A stretch of DNA of 64,000 nt from Zoogloea sp021286885 (GTDB lineage: Bacteria > Pseudomonadota > Gammaproteobacteria > Burkholderiales > Rhodocyclaceae): the NCBI RefSeq assembly GCF_041915215.1, contig NZ_JAYSBV010000005.1. The stretch is one strand, 5' to 3'. Under the pieces are notes generated by a model that was not told where the DNA came from, made no database searches, and saw nothing but the letters and a program-made list of their open reading frames with translations. Of the stretch, positions 34,849 through 43,588 are shown one piece after another. The position numbers were made by a program, and so were the translations under genes. Each line of letters opens with the position of its first letter. The stretch's first letter is position 1.

Positions 34849-36303
34849 ATGATCAAGCACCTCATCAACGGCCAGCAGGTCGAGAGCGCCGAAGCCTTCC
34901 AAACCTTCAACCCGGCCACCGGCGAAGTGCTGGCCGAGGTGGCGAGCGGGGGCGAGGCTGAAGTTAACGCCGCCGTGGCCGCCGCCAAGGCCGCGTTTCC
35001 GGGTTGGGCCGCGACCCCGGTCAAGGAGCGCGCCCGGCTGATCCGCCGTCTGGGCGACCTGATCGCCGCCAACGTGAGCGAGCTGGCCGACCTGGAAACC
35101 GCCGACTGCGGCCAGGTCACCAACCAGACCAAGCGGGTGCTGGTGCCCCGGGCGGCCGACAATTTTTACTACTTCGCCGAGCTGATCCAGCACATGCACG
35201 GCGAAACCTACGATTCCGACACCGGCCACCTGAACTACACCCTGTGGCAGCCGGTGGGCGTGGTGGCGCTGATTTCCCCGTGGAACGTGCCCTTCATGAC
35301 CGCCACCTGGAAAACCGCTCCCTGCCTGGCCTTTGGCAATACGGCGGTGATGAAGATGTCCGAACTCTCGCCCCTCACCGCCACCCGGCTGGCCGAGCTG
35401 GTGCTGGAGGCGGGGATTCCGCCGGGGGTGTTCAACCTGGTGCATGGCTACGGCAACACCGCCGGCGAGCCCCTGGTGAGCCACCCGGATGTGCGTTCGA
35501 TCTCGTTTACCGGCTCCACCGCCACCGGCAACCGGATCGTGAAGGCCGCCGGCCTCAAGAAGTTCTCCATGGAGCTGGGGGGCAAGTCGCCCTTCATCAT
35601 CTTTGACGACGCCGACTACGAGCGCGCCCTGGATGCGGCCATCTTCATGATCTTCTCCAACAACGGCGAACGCTGCACCGCCGGCTCCCGGATCATCGTG
35701 CAGGAAGGCATCTACGAGCGCTTCGTGGCCGACTTTGCCGCCCGTGCCGCCCGCCTCACGGTGGGTGACCCCATGGACCCGAACACCATCATCGGCCCGA
35801 TGATTTCGCGGGCGCACCAGGAAAAGGTGAATTCCTACATCGAACTGGGCCGCCAGGAAGGGGCCGAGCTGGTGTTCGGCGGCGGCACGCCGGTGGTGGA
35901 TGCGCGCTTCAAGAACGGCTACTGGGTGCAGCCCACGGTGTTTGCCAACGTGGACAACAAGATGCGCATTGCCCAGGAAGAAATCTTCGGCCCGGTGCCC
36001 TGCATCATCCGCTTCAAGACCGAAGAAGAAGCGGTGCGCATCGCCAACGACACCATCTACGGCCTCTCGTCCTACCTGTGGACCAACAACACCGGGCGCG
36101 CCATCCGCCTCGCCAAGGCCATCGAATCCGGCATGACCTTTGTGAACAGCCAGAACGTGCGCGACCTGCGCCAGCCCTTTGGCGGCTCCAAGGCCTCCGG
36201 CACCGGGCGCGAAGGCAACCACTACAGCTACGAGGTGTTCTGCGAGGCCAAGAACATCGCGGTTTCCTACGGCAGTCACCACATCCCGCGCTGGGGCGTG
36301 TGA
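34849..36303 (+). CDS. hpaE: 5-carboxymethyl-2-hydroxymuconate semialdehyde dehydrogenase
   Basis: This 484-residue NAD-dependent aldehyde dehydrogenase oxidises the ring-cleavage semialdehyde formed by HpaD. The catalytic Cys lies in NNGERCTAGSR near residue 283, the general base Glu in MELGGKSP near 249, and the NAD-binding segment ends in FTGSTATGNR. The start has GAGGA at good spacing. Identity rests on strong similarity of layout and on its place between hpaG2 and hpaD; sequence alone would give only the ALDH family. Confidence 0.92.
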   Translation: MIKHLINGQQVESAEAFQTFNPATGEVLAEVASGGEAEVNAAVAAAKAAFPGWAATPVKERARLIRRLGDLIAANVSELADLETADCGQVTNQTKRVLVPRAADNFYYFAELIQHMHGETYDSDTGHLNYTLWQPVGVVALISPWNVPFMTATWKTAPCLAFGNTAVMKMSELSPLTATRLAELVLEAGIPPGVFNLVHGYGNTAGEPLVSHPDVRSISFTGSTATGNRIVKAAGLKKFSMELGGKSPFIIFDDADYERALDAAIFMIFSNNGERCTAGSRIIVQEGIYERFVADFAARAARLTVGDPMDPNTIIGPMISRAHQEKVNSYIELGRQEGAELVFGGGTPVVDARFKNGYWVQPTVFANVDNKMRIAQEEIFGPVPCIIRFKTEEEAVRIANDTIYGLSSYLWTNNTGRAIRLAKAIESGMTFVNSQNVRDLRQPFGGSKASGTGREGNHYSYEVFCEAKNIAVSYGSHHIPRWGV

Positions 36304-36512
36304 GCGCACCCATAAAGCTACTGCGCGTCCCGATCTCGCGACTCCGGTGCTCGCTGTACATCGAGTACAGCTGCGCGCCTCATCGCGACCTCGGGCCTGC
36401 TCGCGACGCTTTCTGGGCGCGCTCTGTGCGGAATGAATAAAGAGCTTCATCCAGTACGGGTTGCATCCTGTTTCTAACAACGGCCTTCGGCCTTATAACG
36501 AGGAGACACACC
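36304..36512 (+). repeat. REP-like intergenic sequence between hpaE and hpaD
   Basis: A 209-bp gap interrupts an otherwise tight operon. It contains a 7-bp hairpin (GCTGTAC at 36353-36359, GTACAGC at 36365-36371) and repeated TCGCGA words at 36383 and 36400. This resembles dispersed intergenic palindromic repeats. It may attenuate or stabilise the message between hpaE and hpaD. A second copy was not found in this window. Confidence 0.45.
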
Positions 36513-37361
36513 ATGGGCACACTCGCCCTCGCCGCCAAGATCACCCACGTCCCGTCCATGTACCTCTCGGAGCTGGAGGGGGAGCACAAGGGCTGTCGCC
36601 AGGCGGCCATTGATGGCCACATCGAAATTGGCCGGCGCTGCCGCGAACTGGGGGTGGACACCATCGTGGTGTTCGACACCCATTGGCTGGTCAATTCCGG
36701 CTATCACGTGAATTGCGCCCCGCGCTTTGAGGGCATCTACACCAGCAACGAGCTGCCCCACTTCATCAAGAACCTGCCCTTCCAGTACGACGGCAACCCG
36801 GCCCTGGGCCATCTGCTGGCCGATGCGGCCACCGCCGCCGGGGTGCGTACCCGCGCCCATTCCGACACCAGCCTGGCCCCCGAGTACGGCACCCTGGTGC
36901 CCATGCGCTACATGAACACCGACCGGCATTTCAAGGTGGTGTCGGTGTCGGCCCTGTGCACCGTGCATGACCTGGAAGACTCCGCCCGCCTGGGCGCGGC
37001 CATGCGCAAGGCGGTGGAAGAACAGTACGACGGCACCGTGGCCTTCCTGGCGTCCGGTTCCCTGTCGCACCGCTTCGCCCAGAACGGCGTGGCCGAGCAG
37101 TTCATGCACAAGATGTGGAGCCCCTTCCTCGAAACCTTCGACCTGGAGGTGGTGGACATGTGGAAGCGCGGCGACTGGAAAACCTTCTGCGCCCTGCTGC
37201 CTGAGTACGCGGCCAAGTGCCACGGCGAAGGCAACATGCACGACACCGCCATGCTGCTGGGCGCCCTGGGCGGCCCGGACTACACCGGCCAGGTGGAGGT
37301 CGTGACGCCCTTCTTCGCCAGCTCCGGCACCGGCCAGATCAACGCCGTGTTCCCGGTCTGA
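36513..37361 (+). CDS. hpaD: Homoprotocatechuate (3,4-dihydroxyphenylacetate) 2,3-dioxygenase
   Basis: This 282-residue class III (LigB-type) extradiol dioxygenase, normally Fe(II)-dependent, opens the ring of homoprotocatechuate. VVFDTHWLVNSGYHV near residue 52 carries conserved metal/substrate residues; SGSLSHRFAQNG near 180 and HDTAMLLGALGG near 245 are further family segments. Length matches E. coli HpaD (LigB superfamily), not the vicinal-oxygen-chelate homoprotocatechuate dioxygenases. A clear GAGGAG precedes the start. Confidence 0.94.
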   Translation: MGTLALAAKITHVPSMYLSELEGEHKGCRQAAIDGHIEIGRRCRELGVDTIVVFDTHWLVNSGYHVNCAPRFEGIYTSNELPHFIKNLPFQYDGNPALGHLLADAATAAGVRTRAHSDTSLAPEYGTLVPMRYMNTDRHFKVVSVSALCTVHDLEDSARLGAAMRKAVEEQYDGTVAFLASGSLSHRFAQNGVAEQFMHKMWSPFLETFDLEVVDMWKRGDWKTFCALLPEYAAKCHGEGNMHDTAMLLGALGGPDYTGQVEVVTPFFASSGTGQINAVFPV

Positions 37362-37416
37362 GCGCGGCATCTTTCATCATCCGGCGGGCCTCCGGGCCTG
37401 CCTGCAGGAGCGGCCC

Positions 37417-37809
37417 ATGCCCCATCTGATTTACGAATACACCGACAACCTGAAGGCCGAGGGCGACATCCCGGGCCTCCTCGCCAAGACCAACCAGGTG
37501 GTGATGGCCCAGGGGGGCGTGTTCCCCACCGGCGGCATCCGCGCCCGGGCGGTGTGCCTGTCCGATTACTGCGTGGCCGATGGCTCGGCGGACGATGCCT
37601 TCGTCCATCTCACCTTCAAGATGGGCGCCGGGCGTACGCCGGAAGAAAAGCAGAAGGTCGGCGACGAACTGTTCGCCATGATCCGGGCGCACTTTGCCGA
37701 ACTGTTTGCCCGCCGGGGCCTGGCGCTGTCGATGGAGATCGTGGAGTTCTCCGAGGCCGGCACCTGGAAACACAACAATCTGCACGCCCGCTACCGCAAG
37801 GGCGCGTGA
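37417..37809 (+). CDS. hpaF: 5-carboxymethyl-2-hydroxymuconate delta-isomerase
   Basis: This 130-residue tautomerase-fold enzyme begins MPHLIYEYTDNL, giving the N-terminal Pro (after Met removal) used as catalytic base in this superfamily. GRTPEEKQKVGDELFAMI near residue 70 and SMEIVEFSEAGTWKHNNLH near the end match CHMI/HpaF. It interconverts the dicarboxylate isomers before decarboxylation. It lies 55 bp after hpaD with AGGAG upstream. Confidence 0.93.
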   Translation: MPHLIYEYTDNLKAEGDIPGLLAKTNQVVMAQGGVFPTGGIRARAVCLSDYCVADGSADDAFVHLTFKMGAGRTPEEKQKVGDELFAMIRAHFAELFARRGLALSMEIVEFSEAGTWKHNNLHARYRKGA

Positions 37810-37885
37810 ACCCGGGTTGTGCGCCGTGCAGCCCACAGCCCACAGCGCATAGCGCAGCCTCGTCCCTCACCCCAAGGAAATCCCC

Positions 37886-38689
37886 ATGCTGAGCACCGAC
37901 ATCCATCTGGCGCTGGCGCGCCAGTACCACGCCGCCGAGCAGGGCCGGGAGCAAGTCCTGGCGCCTTCGCTCCAGTACCCGGACATCACCATCGAAGACG
38001 CCTACGCCGTCCAGCGCGCCTGGATAGCGCTGAAGCTGGCCGAAGGGCGGGTCATCAAGGGCCACAAGATCGGCCTCACCTCCCGGGCCATGCAGCAGTC
38101 GTCCCAGATCACCGAGCCGGACTACGGCACCCTGCTGGATGACATGTTCTTCACCGATGGTTCCGACATTCCCGCCGGGCGCTTCATCGTGCCCATGGTG
38201 GAAGTGGAGCTGGCCTTCATCCTGGCCCGGCGCCTGGAAGGGCCCAACGTGAGCCTGTTTGATGTGCTCTCGGCCACCGACTACGTGATCCCGGCCATCG
38301 AGATCATCGACGCCCGCTGCCACCGCATCGACCCGGCCAGCAAGCGCCCGCGCAAGGTGTTCGACACCATTTCGGACAACGCCGCCAATGCCGGCATCGT
38401 GCTGGGCGGGCGCCCCATCAAGCCCCTGGATGTGGATCTGCGCTGGGTGTCGGCGCTGCTCTACCGCAACGGCGTGATCGAGGAAACCGGCGTCGCCGCC
38501 GGGGTGCTCAACCACCCGGCCAACGGCATTGCCTGGCTCGCCAAAAAATTTGCCCCCCACGGGGTCGCCCTGGAGCCGGGGCAGGTGATTCTGGCCGGTT
38601 CCTTCACCCGCCCGGTGCCCGCCCGCCCGGGCGATACCTTCCATGTGGACTACGGCCCCATGGGTAACATCAGCTGCCGTTTCGTCTGA
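37886..38689 (+). CDS. hpaH: 2-oxo-hepta-3-ene-1,7-dioate hydratase
   Basis: This 267-residue Mg-dependent enzyme of the MhpD/DmpH hydratase-decarboxylase family hydrates the oxo-heptenedioate intermediate. GHKIGLTSRAMQQSS near residue 60 and VPMVEVELAFILARRL near 105 are the conserved metal-binding regions; VLAGSFTRPVPARPGD-like sequence near 235 closes the fold. It lies between hpaF and hpaI, matching the reaction order. Confidence 0.93.
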   Translation: MLSTDIHLALARQYHAAEQGREQVLAPSLQYPDITIEDAYAVQRAWIALKLAEGRVIKGHKIGLTSRAMQQSSQITEPDYGTLLDDMFFTDGSDIPAGRFIVPMVEVELAFILARRLEGPNVSLFDVLSATDYVIPAIEIIDARCHRIDPASKRPRKVFDTISDNAANAGIVLGGRPIKPLDVDLRWVSALLYRNGVIEETGVAAGVLNHPANGIAWLAKKFAPHGVALEPGQVILAGSFTRPVPARPGDTFHVDYGPMGNISCRFV

Positions 38690-38705
38690 GCCCGGAGCCC
38701 TTGCC

Positions 38706-39503
38706 ATGCAGATGCCCCCCAACACCTTCAAGCAGGCCCTCCAGGCCGGCCAGACCCAGATTGGCCTGTTTCTCGGCCTGTGCGACCCGTACTCCGCCGA
38801 GATCGTGGCGGGCGCCGGCTTCGACTGGCTGCTGATCGACGGCGAACACGCCCCCAACACCCCCGAAAGCGTGTTGCGCCAGCTCCAGGCCGTCGCCCCC
38901 TATCCGGTGCGGGTGGTGGTGCGCACCGTGGATCATGACGTGGCCCGCATCAAGCAATACCTGGACGTGGGCGTTCAGAACCTGCTGGTGCCCATGGTCG
39001 AATCCGCCGAACAGGCCCGCCGCCTGGTGGAGGCCATGCGCTACCCGCCCGCCGGCATCCGGGGGGTGGGCACCGCCCTGGCCCGGGCCGCCCGCTGGAA
39101 CGGGGTGGAAGGCTATTTTGCCCAGGCGGATGCCGCCATGTGCCTGATGGTGCAGGTGGAATCCCGCGCCGGCCTCGCCGCGCTGGATGACATCCTGGCG
39201 GTCGAAGGGGTGGATGGGGTGTTCATCGGCCCCGCCGATCTGGCTGCCTCCCTGGGCCATCTGGGCAACCCGGGCCACCCGGATGTCAAGGCCGCCATCG
39301 AGGACGCCCTGGCGCGCATCTGCCGGGCCGGCAAGGCGGCGGGGGTGTTCTCCGCCGACCCCCAAGCGGCGGCCCGCTACCTGGAAAGCGGCGCCTCCTT
39401 CATCGCGGTGGGGGTCGATACGCTGCTGCTGCGCAATTCCGCCGTTAAACTGGCAGCCGGTTTCAAGGATGCAGGCGCTGCCCGGGCGGGTGCGGCCTAC
39501 TGA
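38706..39503 (+). CDS. hpaI: 4-hydroxy-2-oxoheptanedioate aldolase
   Basis: This 265-residue class II aldolase of the HpcH/HpaI family cleaves hydroxy-oxoheptanedioate to pyruvate and succinate semialdehyde. QIGLFLGLCDPYSAEIVAGA near the start, WLLIDGEHAPN near residue 42 (catalytic His), VQVESRAGL near 147 and GVFIGPADLAASLGH near 170 (metal ligands Glu and Asp) are all present. The ATG at 38706 is chosen; an upstream open stretch overlaps hpaH in another frame and is not homologous. Confidence 0.94.
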   Translation: MQMPPNTFKQALQAGQTQIGLFLGLCDPYSAEIVAGAGFDWLLIDGEHAPNTPESVLRQLQAVAPYPVRVVVRTVDHDVARIKQYLDVGVQNLLVPMVESAEQARRLVEAMRYPPAGIRGVGTALARAARWNGVEGYFAQADAAMCLMVQVESRAGLAALDDILAVEGVDGVFIGPADLAASLGHLGNPGHPDVKAAIEDALARICRAGKAAGVFSADPQAAARYLESGASFIAVGVDTLLLRNSAVKLAAGFKDAGAARAGAAY

Positions 39504-39556
39504 GGCGCCGCGCCAGCCCGCATAACAAGATCGCCAACACTCAAGGAGAAACACCC

Positions 39557-41011
39557 ATGCTCGAACTCAAGGACGCCGGCCTGCTCAAGCAGGCGTGTTA
39601 CATCAATGGTCAGTGGATGGGCGCCGACAACGGCGAGACCCTGCCCGTCACCAACCCGGCCACCGGGGAACTGGTGGCCAGCGTGCCGCGCTGTGGTGCC
39701 GCCGAAACCGAGCGCGCGATTGCCGCTGCCGAAACCGCCTTTGTACGCTGGCGCGAAACCACCGCCGTGGAGCGGGCCCGCATCCTGCGCCGCTGGTTTG
39801 ATCTGCTGATGACCCACCAGGAAGACCTGGCCCGCATCATGACCGCCGAGCAGGGCAAGCCCCTGGCCGAAGCCCGGGGCGAAATCGCCTACGCCGCCGC
39901 CTACGTGGAATGGTTCGCCGAAGAGGCCCGCCGGGTGTATGGCGATGTGATCCCGGCCCCCGCCCGGGACCGCCAGATCGTGGTCACCAAAGAGCCGGTG
40001 GGCGTGTGCGCCGCCATCACGCCCTGGAACTTCCCCTCGGCCATGATTACCCGCAAGGTGGCCCCGGCCCTGGCGGCAGGCTGCACCATCATCCTCAAGC
40101 CCGCCGAGCAGACCCCCTTGTCGGCCCTGGCCCTGGCCGAACTGGCCGAGCGGGCCGGCGTGCCTGCCGGGGTGTTCAGCGTGGTCACTGGCGAAGCCCG
40201 GGCCATTGGCGGGGTGATGACCGCCAGCCCGGTGGTGCGCAAGCTCACCTTCACCGGCTCCACCGAAGTGGGCCGCCTGCTCATGGCCCAGTGCGCGCCC
40301 ACCATCAAGAAGCTGTCCCTGGAACTGGGCGGCAACGCGCCCTTCATCGTGTTCGACGATGCCGACCTGGATGCCGCTGTGGCCGGAGCCCTGGCCTCCA
40401 AGTACCGCAACGCCGGCCAGACCTGCGTGTGCTCCAACCGCTTCCTGGTGCAGGCGGGCGTGTATGAGGCCTTCGCCGCCAAGCTCGCCGCTGCGGTGGC
40501 CGGGCTCAAGGTGGGCAACGGGGTGGAGGAGGGCGTCACCCAAGGCCCGCTGATCGACGATGCCGCCATTAACAAGGTGGAAGGGCTGGTGCAGGATGCG
40601 GTGGCCAAGGGCGCCCGGGTGGTGTGTGGCGGCCAGCGTCACGCCCTGGGCCGTACCTGGTACGAACCCACCGTGCTGGCCGATGTCCGCCGGGATATGG
40701 ATGTGGCCCGGGAAGAAATCTTCGGCCCGGTGGCGCCCCTGTTCCGCTTCTCCACCGAAGAAGAAGCGATTCAGATCGCCAACGATACCGAGTTCGGCCT
40801 CGCCGCCTACTTTTACTCCAAGGATCATGCCCGGGTGTGGCGTGTCTCGCGCCAGCTTGAATACGGCATGGTGGGTATCAACACCGGGCTGATCTCCACC
40901 GAGGTCGCCCCCTTTGGCGGGGTCAAGGCTTCCGGGCTGGGGCGCGAAGGTTCCCGCTACGGGCTGGAAGAGTACATGGAGATCAAGTACCTGGCCCTGG
41001 GGGGGCTGTGA
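39557..41011 (+). CDS. gabD: Succinate-semialdehyde dehydrogenase
   Basis: This 484-residue aldehyde dehydrogenase close to the GabD group should convert succinate semialdehyde, the HpaI product, to succinate, linking the pathway to the citric-acid cycle. Catalytic Cys in NAGQTCVCSNR near residue 289, Glu in LELGGNAPF near 255, and GabD-type sequence ITPWNFPSAMITRK near 155. AGGAGA precedes the start 53 bp after hpaI. Co-factor preference (NAD or NADP) is not certain. The stop overlaps the next gene's GTG. Confidence 0.9.
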   Translation: MLELKDAGLLKQACYINGQWMGADNGETLPVTNPATGELVASVPRCGAAETERAIAAAETAFVRWRETTAVERARILRRWFDLLMTHQEDLARIMTAEQGKPLAEARGEIAYAAAYVEWFAEEARRVYGDVIPAPARDRQIVVTKEPVGVCAAITPWNFPSAMITRKVAPALAAGCTIILKPAEQTPLSALALAELAERAGVPAGVFSVVTGEARAIGGVMTASPVVRKLTFTGSTEVGRLLMAQCAPTIKKLSLELGGNAPFIVFDDADLDAAVAGALASKYRNAGQTCVCSNRFLVQAGVYEAFAAKLAAAVAGLKVGNGVEEGVTQGPLIDDAAINKVEGLVQDAVAKGARVVCGGQRHALGRTWYEPTVLADVRRDMDVAREEIFGPVAPLFRFSTEEEAIQIANDTEFGLAAYFYSKDHARVWRVSRQLEYGMVGINTGLISTEVAPFGGVKASGLGREGSRYGLEEYMEIKYLALGGL

Positions 41012-42216
41012 CCCCGGGCGGAAGGCTCCAGGGCCGGGGCCTCCTGGCTCTGTTGGGCGCCCTGGTGGCCTTCGGCCCCCTCGCCATTGATCTTTACCTC
41101 CCCGCCCTGCCGGCCATCGCCCAGGGGCTGGGGGCCGACATCGCCCGGGTGCAGCTGAGCGTAACCGTGTTTCTGGCGGGCTTCTGCATCGGCATGCTGG
41201 GTTATGGGCCTGTGTCTGACCACTTCGGGCGGCGCCCGGTGCTCTTGGGCGGGATTGCCCTGTTCGTGGGTGCCAGCGCCGTTTGCGCCCTGGCGCCAGG
41301 GGTGGAGGTGCTGATTGCGGCCCGCTTCTTCCAGGCCCTGGGGGGCGGGGCGGCTTCGGTGCTGGCCCGGGCGGTGGCCCGGGACGTGTATGCCCCCACC
41401 GAGGCCATCCGCATGCTGTCTTTAATGGCCATGGTGACGGCGGTGGCGCCCCTGGTGGCCCCGCTGCTGGGTGGTCTGGCGCTGGCCTGGCAGGGTTGGC
41501 GGGCGTGCTTCGGGCTGCTGGTGGGCTGGGGATTGCTCTGTTTGCTGGTGTGTGCCCGCCATCTGCCCGAAACCCTGCCTCCGGCCCGGCGTGGCCAGAC
41601 CCGCCTGGGGGCCGCCTTCGGGGTGTATGGGCAGATGCTGCGCGACCCCGCTGGTCTGGGCCTGGTGCTGGCCGGCGGGATGTCGTTTGCCGCCATGTTT
41701 GCCTACATCACCGCCGGGCCGTTTTACTTCATCGAACTCCAGGGCTTTACCCCCTTCGGCTACAGCCTGTTGTTTGCTGCCAATGCGCTGGGGATCTTCG
41801 CCGCGAATTTTGCCAACAGCCGGCTGGTGCGCCGGGTGGGCGCGCCGGCCATGATCCGGGCCGGCTGCCTGCTGGGCCTGGCGGGGGCGCTGCCCCTGCC
41901 GTTCATCGGCGCCCACCCGGCCTGGGTGATGGCCGCCCTGTTTGTGGTGGTGGGCGTGACCGGCCTGCTGGGGGCCAACTGCGTGGGCCTGCTGATGCAA
42001 GGCTACGGGCATAACGCGGGGGCAGCAGCAGCCCTGTTCGGCGCCGGCCAGTTTGGTTTCGGGATGCTGGCGAGCTGGGCCACCGGCCATTTCCATGAGG
42101 GCAGCGGCCAGCCCATGGCCTGGGTGATCCTGGTGGCGAGCAGCCTCTCGGCCCTGGGCTTTGCGCTCCACCGCAGTTGCCACGACCCCCGCTTTCAGCC
42201 CCCTTCGGCTGCGTAA
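41008..42216 (+). CDS. Bcr/CflA-type MFS efflux transporter
   Basis: This 402-residue, ~12-helix inner-membrane transporter includes AFGPLAIDLYLPALPAIAQG near residue 21 and GPVSDHFGRRPVLLGG near 65 (the loop after helix 2). These are Bcr/CflA drug:H+ antiporter features. It starts at a GTG overlapping the gabD stop (GTGA), so it may be co-transcribed with the hpa operon. Export of aromatic intermediates or antibiotics is possible; substrate unknown. Confidence 0.85.
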   Translation: MTPGGRLQGRGLLALLGALVAFGPLAIDLYLPALPAIAQGLGADIARVQLSVTVFLAGFCIGMLGYGPVSDHFGRRPVLLGGIALFVGASAVCALAPGVEVLIAARFFQALGGGAASVLARAVARDVYAPTEAIRMLSLMAMVTAVAPLVAPLLGGLALAWQGWRACFGLLVGWGLLCLLVCARHLPETLPPARRGQTRLGAAFGVYGQMLRDPAGLGLVLAGGMSFAAMFAYITAGPFYFIELQGFTPFGYSLLFAANALGIFAANFANSRLVRRVGAPAMIRAGCLLGLAGALPLPFIGAHPAWVMAALFVVVGVTGLLGANCVGLLMQGYGHNAGAAAALFGAGQFGFGMLASWATGHFHEGSGQPMAWVILVASSLSALGFALHRSCHDPRFQPPSAA

Positions 42217-42323
42217 AAAGCCCCCGCAGCCGCAGGCGTGCAGGTGCACAATAGCGGGCTTCATCCTGTCTGCCCTGGCGGCGGCTCCGTGCTGGGGCTG
42301 CTGTCTTCGCCTCCTGCCTCGCC

Positions 42324-43577
42324 ATGCCTTTTCTGCGTCTTGTCACTGCCGGCCTGCAAGGGCCGTTCCGGGCCCTGGCCCATCGCAATTTCCGGCTCTA
42401 CTTTGCCGGGCAGGCGGTTTCCATCCTGGGTACCTGGATTCAGCAGGTGGCGCTGTCGTGGCTGGTGTACCGGATCACCGGCTCGGCGGCCCTGCTCGGG
42501 GTGACGGCCTTTGCCGGGCTGGTGCCCCAGCTGGTGGTGGGGCCCCTGGCGGGGGCCTGGATAGACCGGCAGGACAAGCGCCGCTGGCTGATCCGCATCC
42601 AGGCCCTGATGGGCGTGCAAGCCCTGGTGCTGGCCGGGCTGACCTGGCTCGACTGGGTGAGCCCGCCCCTGCTGGTGGCCATGGCCGGGCTGCTCGGGGT
42701 GCTCGCCAGCTTTGATACGCCCCTGCGCCAGTCGCTGATTTCCAGCTTTGTGGAGCGGCGCGAAGACTTGCCCAATGCCCTGGCGCTCAACGCGATGCTG
42801 TTCAACTCAGGCCGTTTTGTGGGGCCGCCCCTGGCCGGGCTGCTGCTGGGGCTGACCTCCGAGGCGGCCTGCTTTGCGCTGAATGGCCTGTCGTTTCTGG
42901 CCCTGATCGGGGCTGTGGGCAATATCCGCAACAGCAGCACGCCCCGGGCCACCGGCTCCATGGCCCACGTGTTTCAGGAAGGGCTGCGTTTCGTGTGGGA
43001 TACCTGGCTGGTGCGGATGCTGATTTTCGTGCTGGTCGCCCTCAACCTCACCGCCTCGGCCTACGCGGTGCTGCTCCCGGTGTTTGCCCGGGATGTGTTT
43101 GGCGGCGATGCCCGCACCCTGGGCTGGCTGTGGGGCGCGGCGGGCATGGGGGCCCTGGGCTCCACCCTGTTCCTCGCCAGCCGCAAGACCACCCGGGCCC
43201 TGCTGGGCGGGGTGATGGCGGGTTGCTTGCTGGCGGCGGTCTCACTGGTGGCCTTTGGCCTCGCCCGCACCCTGAGCCTCGCCCTGCCGGCCATGGTGGC
43301 GTTGGGCTTTGGCATCTCGGTGTGCAATGTGGGCATCAACATGCTGCTCCAGATCATCGCCCCGGACACCCTGCGCGGGCGGGTGGTGTCGTTTTTCACC
43401 TCGGCCCGCTTCGGGTTTGATGCGCTGGGCGGGCTGCTGGCCGGTTTTGTGGCCAACAGCCTGGGCGCCAGCGCCACCATGATCGCCGAGGGCGTGGTAC
43501 TGCTGGGTTTCGTACTTTTCCTGCGCACCCGCCAGGGCCAGCTGGCGGCCCTGATCGAAGGGTTGAAGAAGGGCTGA
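42324..43577 (+). CDS. MFS transporter, EntS-like (MFS_3) type
   Basis: This 417-residue transporter with about twelve hydrophobic segments begins with FRALAHRNFRLYFAGQAVSI and has GTWIQQVALSWLVYRITGSA near residue 36. These are typical of the EntS/MFS_3 subgroup, which includes siderophore exporters. Loop motif GAWIDRQDKRRWL lies near residue 75. It follows the Bcr-type gene by 107 bp. No siderophore genes are present, so no substrate is proposed. Confidence 0.85.
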   Translation: MPFLRLVTAGLQGPFRALAHRNFRLYFAGQAVSILGTWIQQVALSWLVYRITGSAALLGVTAFAGLVPQLVVGPLAGAWIDRQDKRRWLIRIQALMGVQALVLAGLTWLDWVSPPLLVAMAGLLGVLASFDTPLRQSLISSFVERREDLPNALALNAMLFNSGRFVGPPLAGLLLGLTSEAACFALNGLSFLALIGAVGNIRNSSTPRATGSMAHVFQEGLRFVWDTWLVRMLIFVLVALNLTASAYAVLLPVFARDVFGGDARTLGWLWGAAGMGALGSTLFLASRKTTRALLGGVMAGCLLAAVSLVAFGLARTLSLALPAMVALGFGISVCNVGINMLLQIIAPDTLRGRVVSFFTSARFGFDALGGLLAGFVANSLGASATMIAEGVVLLGFVLFLRTRQGQLAALIEGLKKG

Positions 43578-43588
43578 GCCCCGCCCGC

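Noticed and set aside
34447..36480. 677-codon open frame on the minus strand across hpaG2 and hpaE
   Set aside because: It is a shadow of high-GC codon bias. The plus-strand genes in this interval have full family motifs and ribosome-binding sites; the minus frame is His/Gly-rich and non-homologous.
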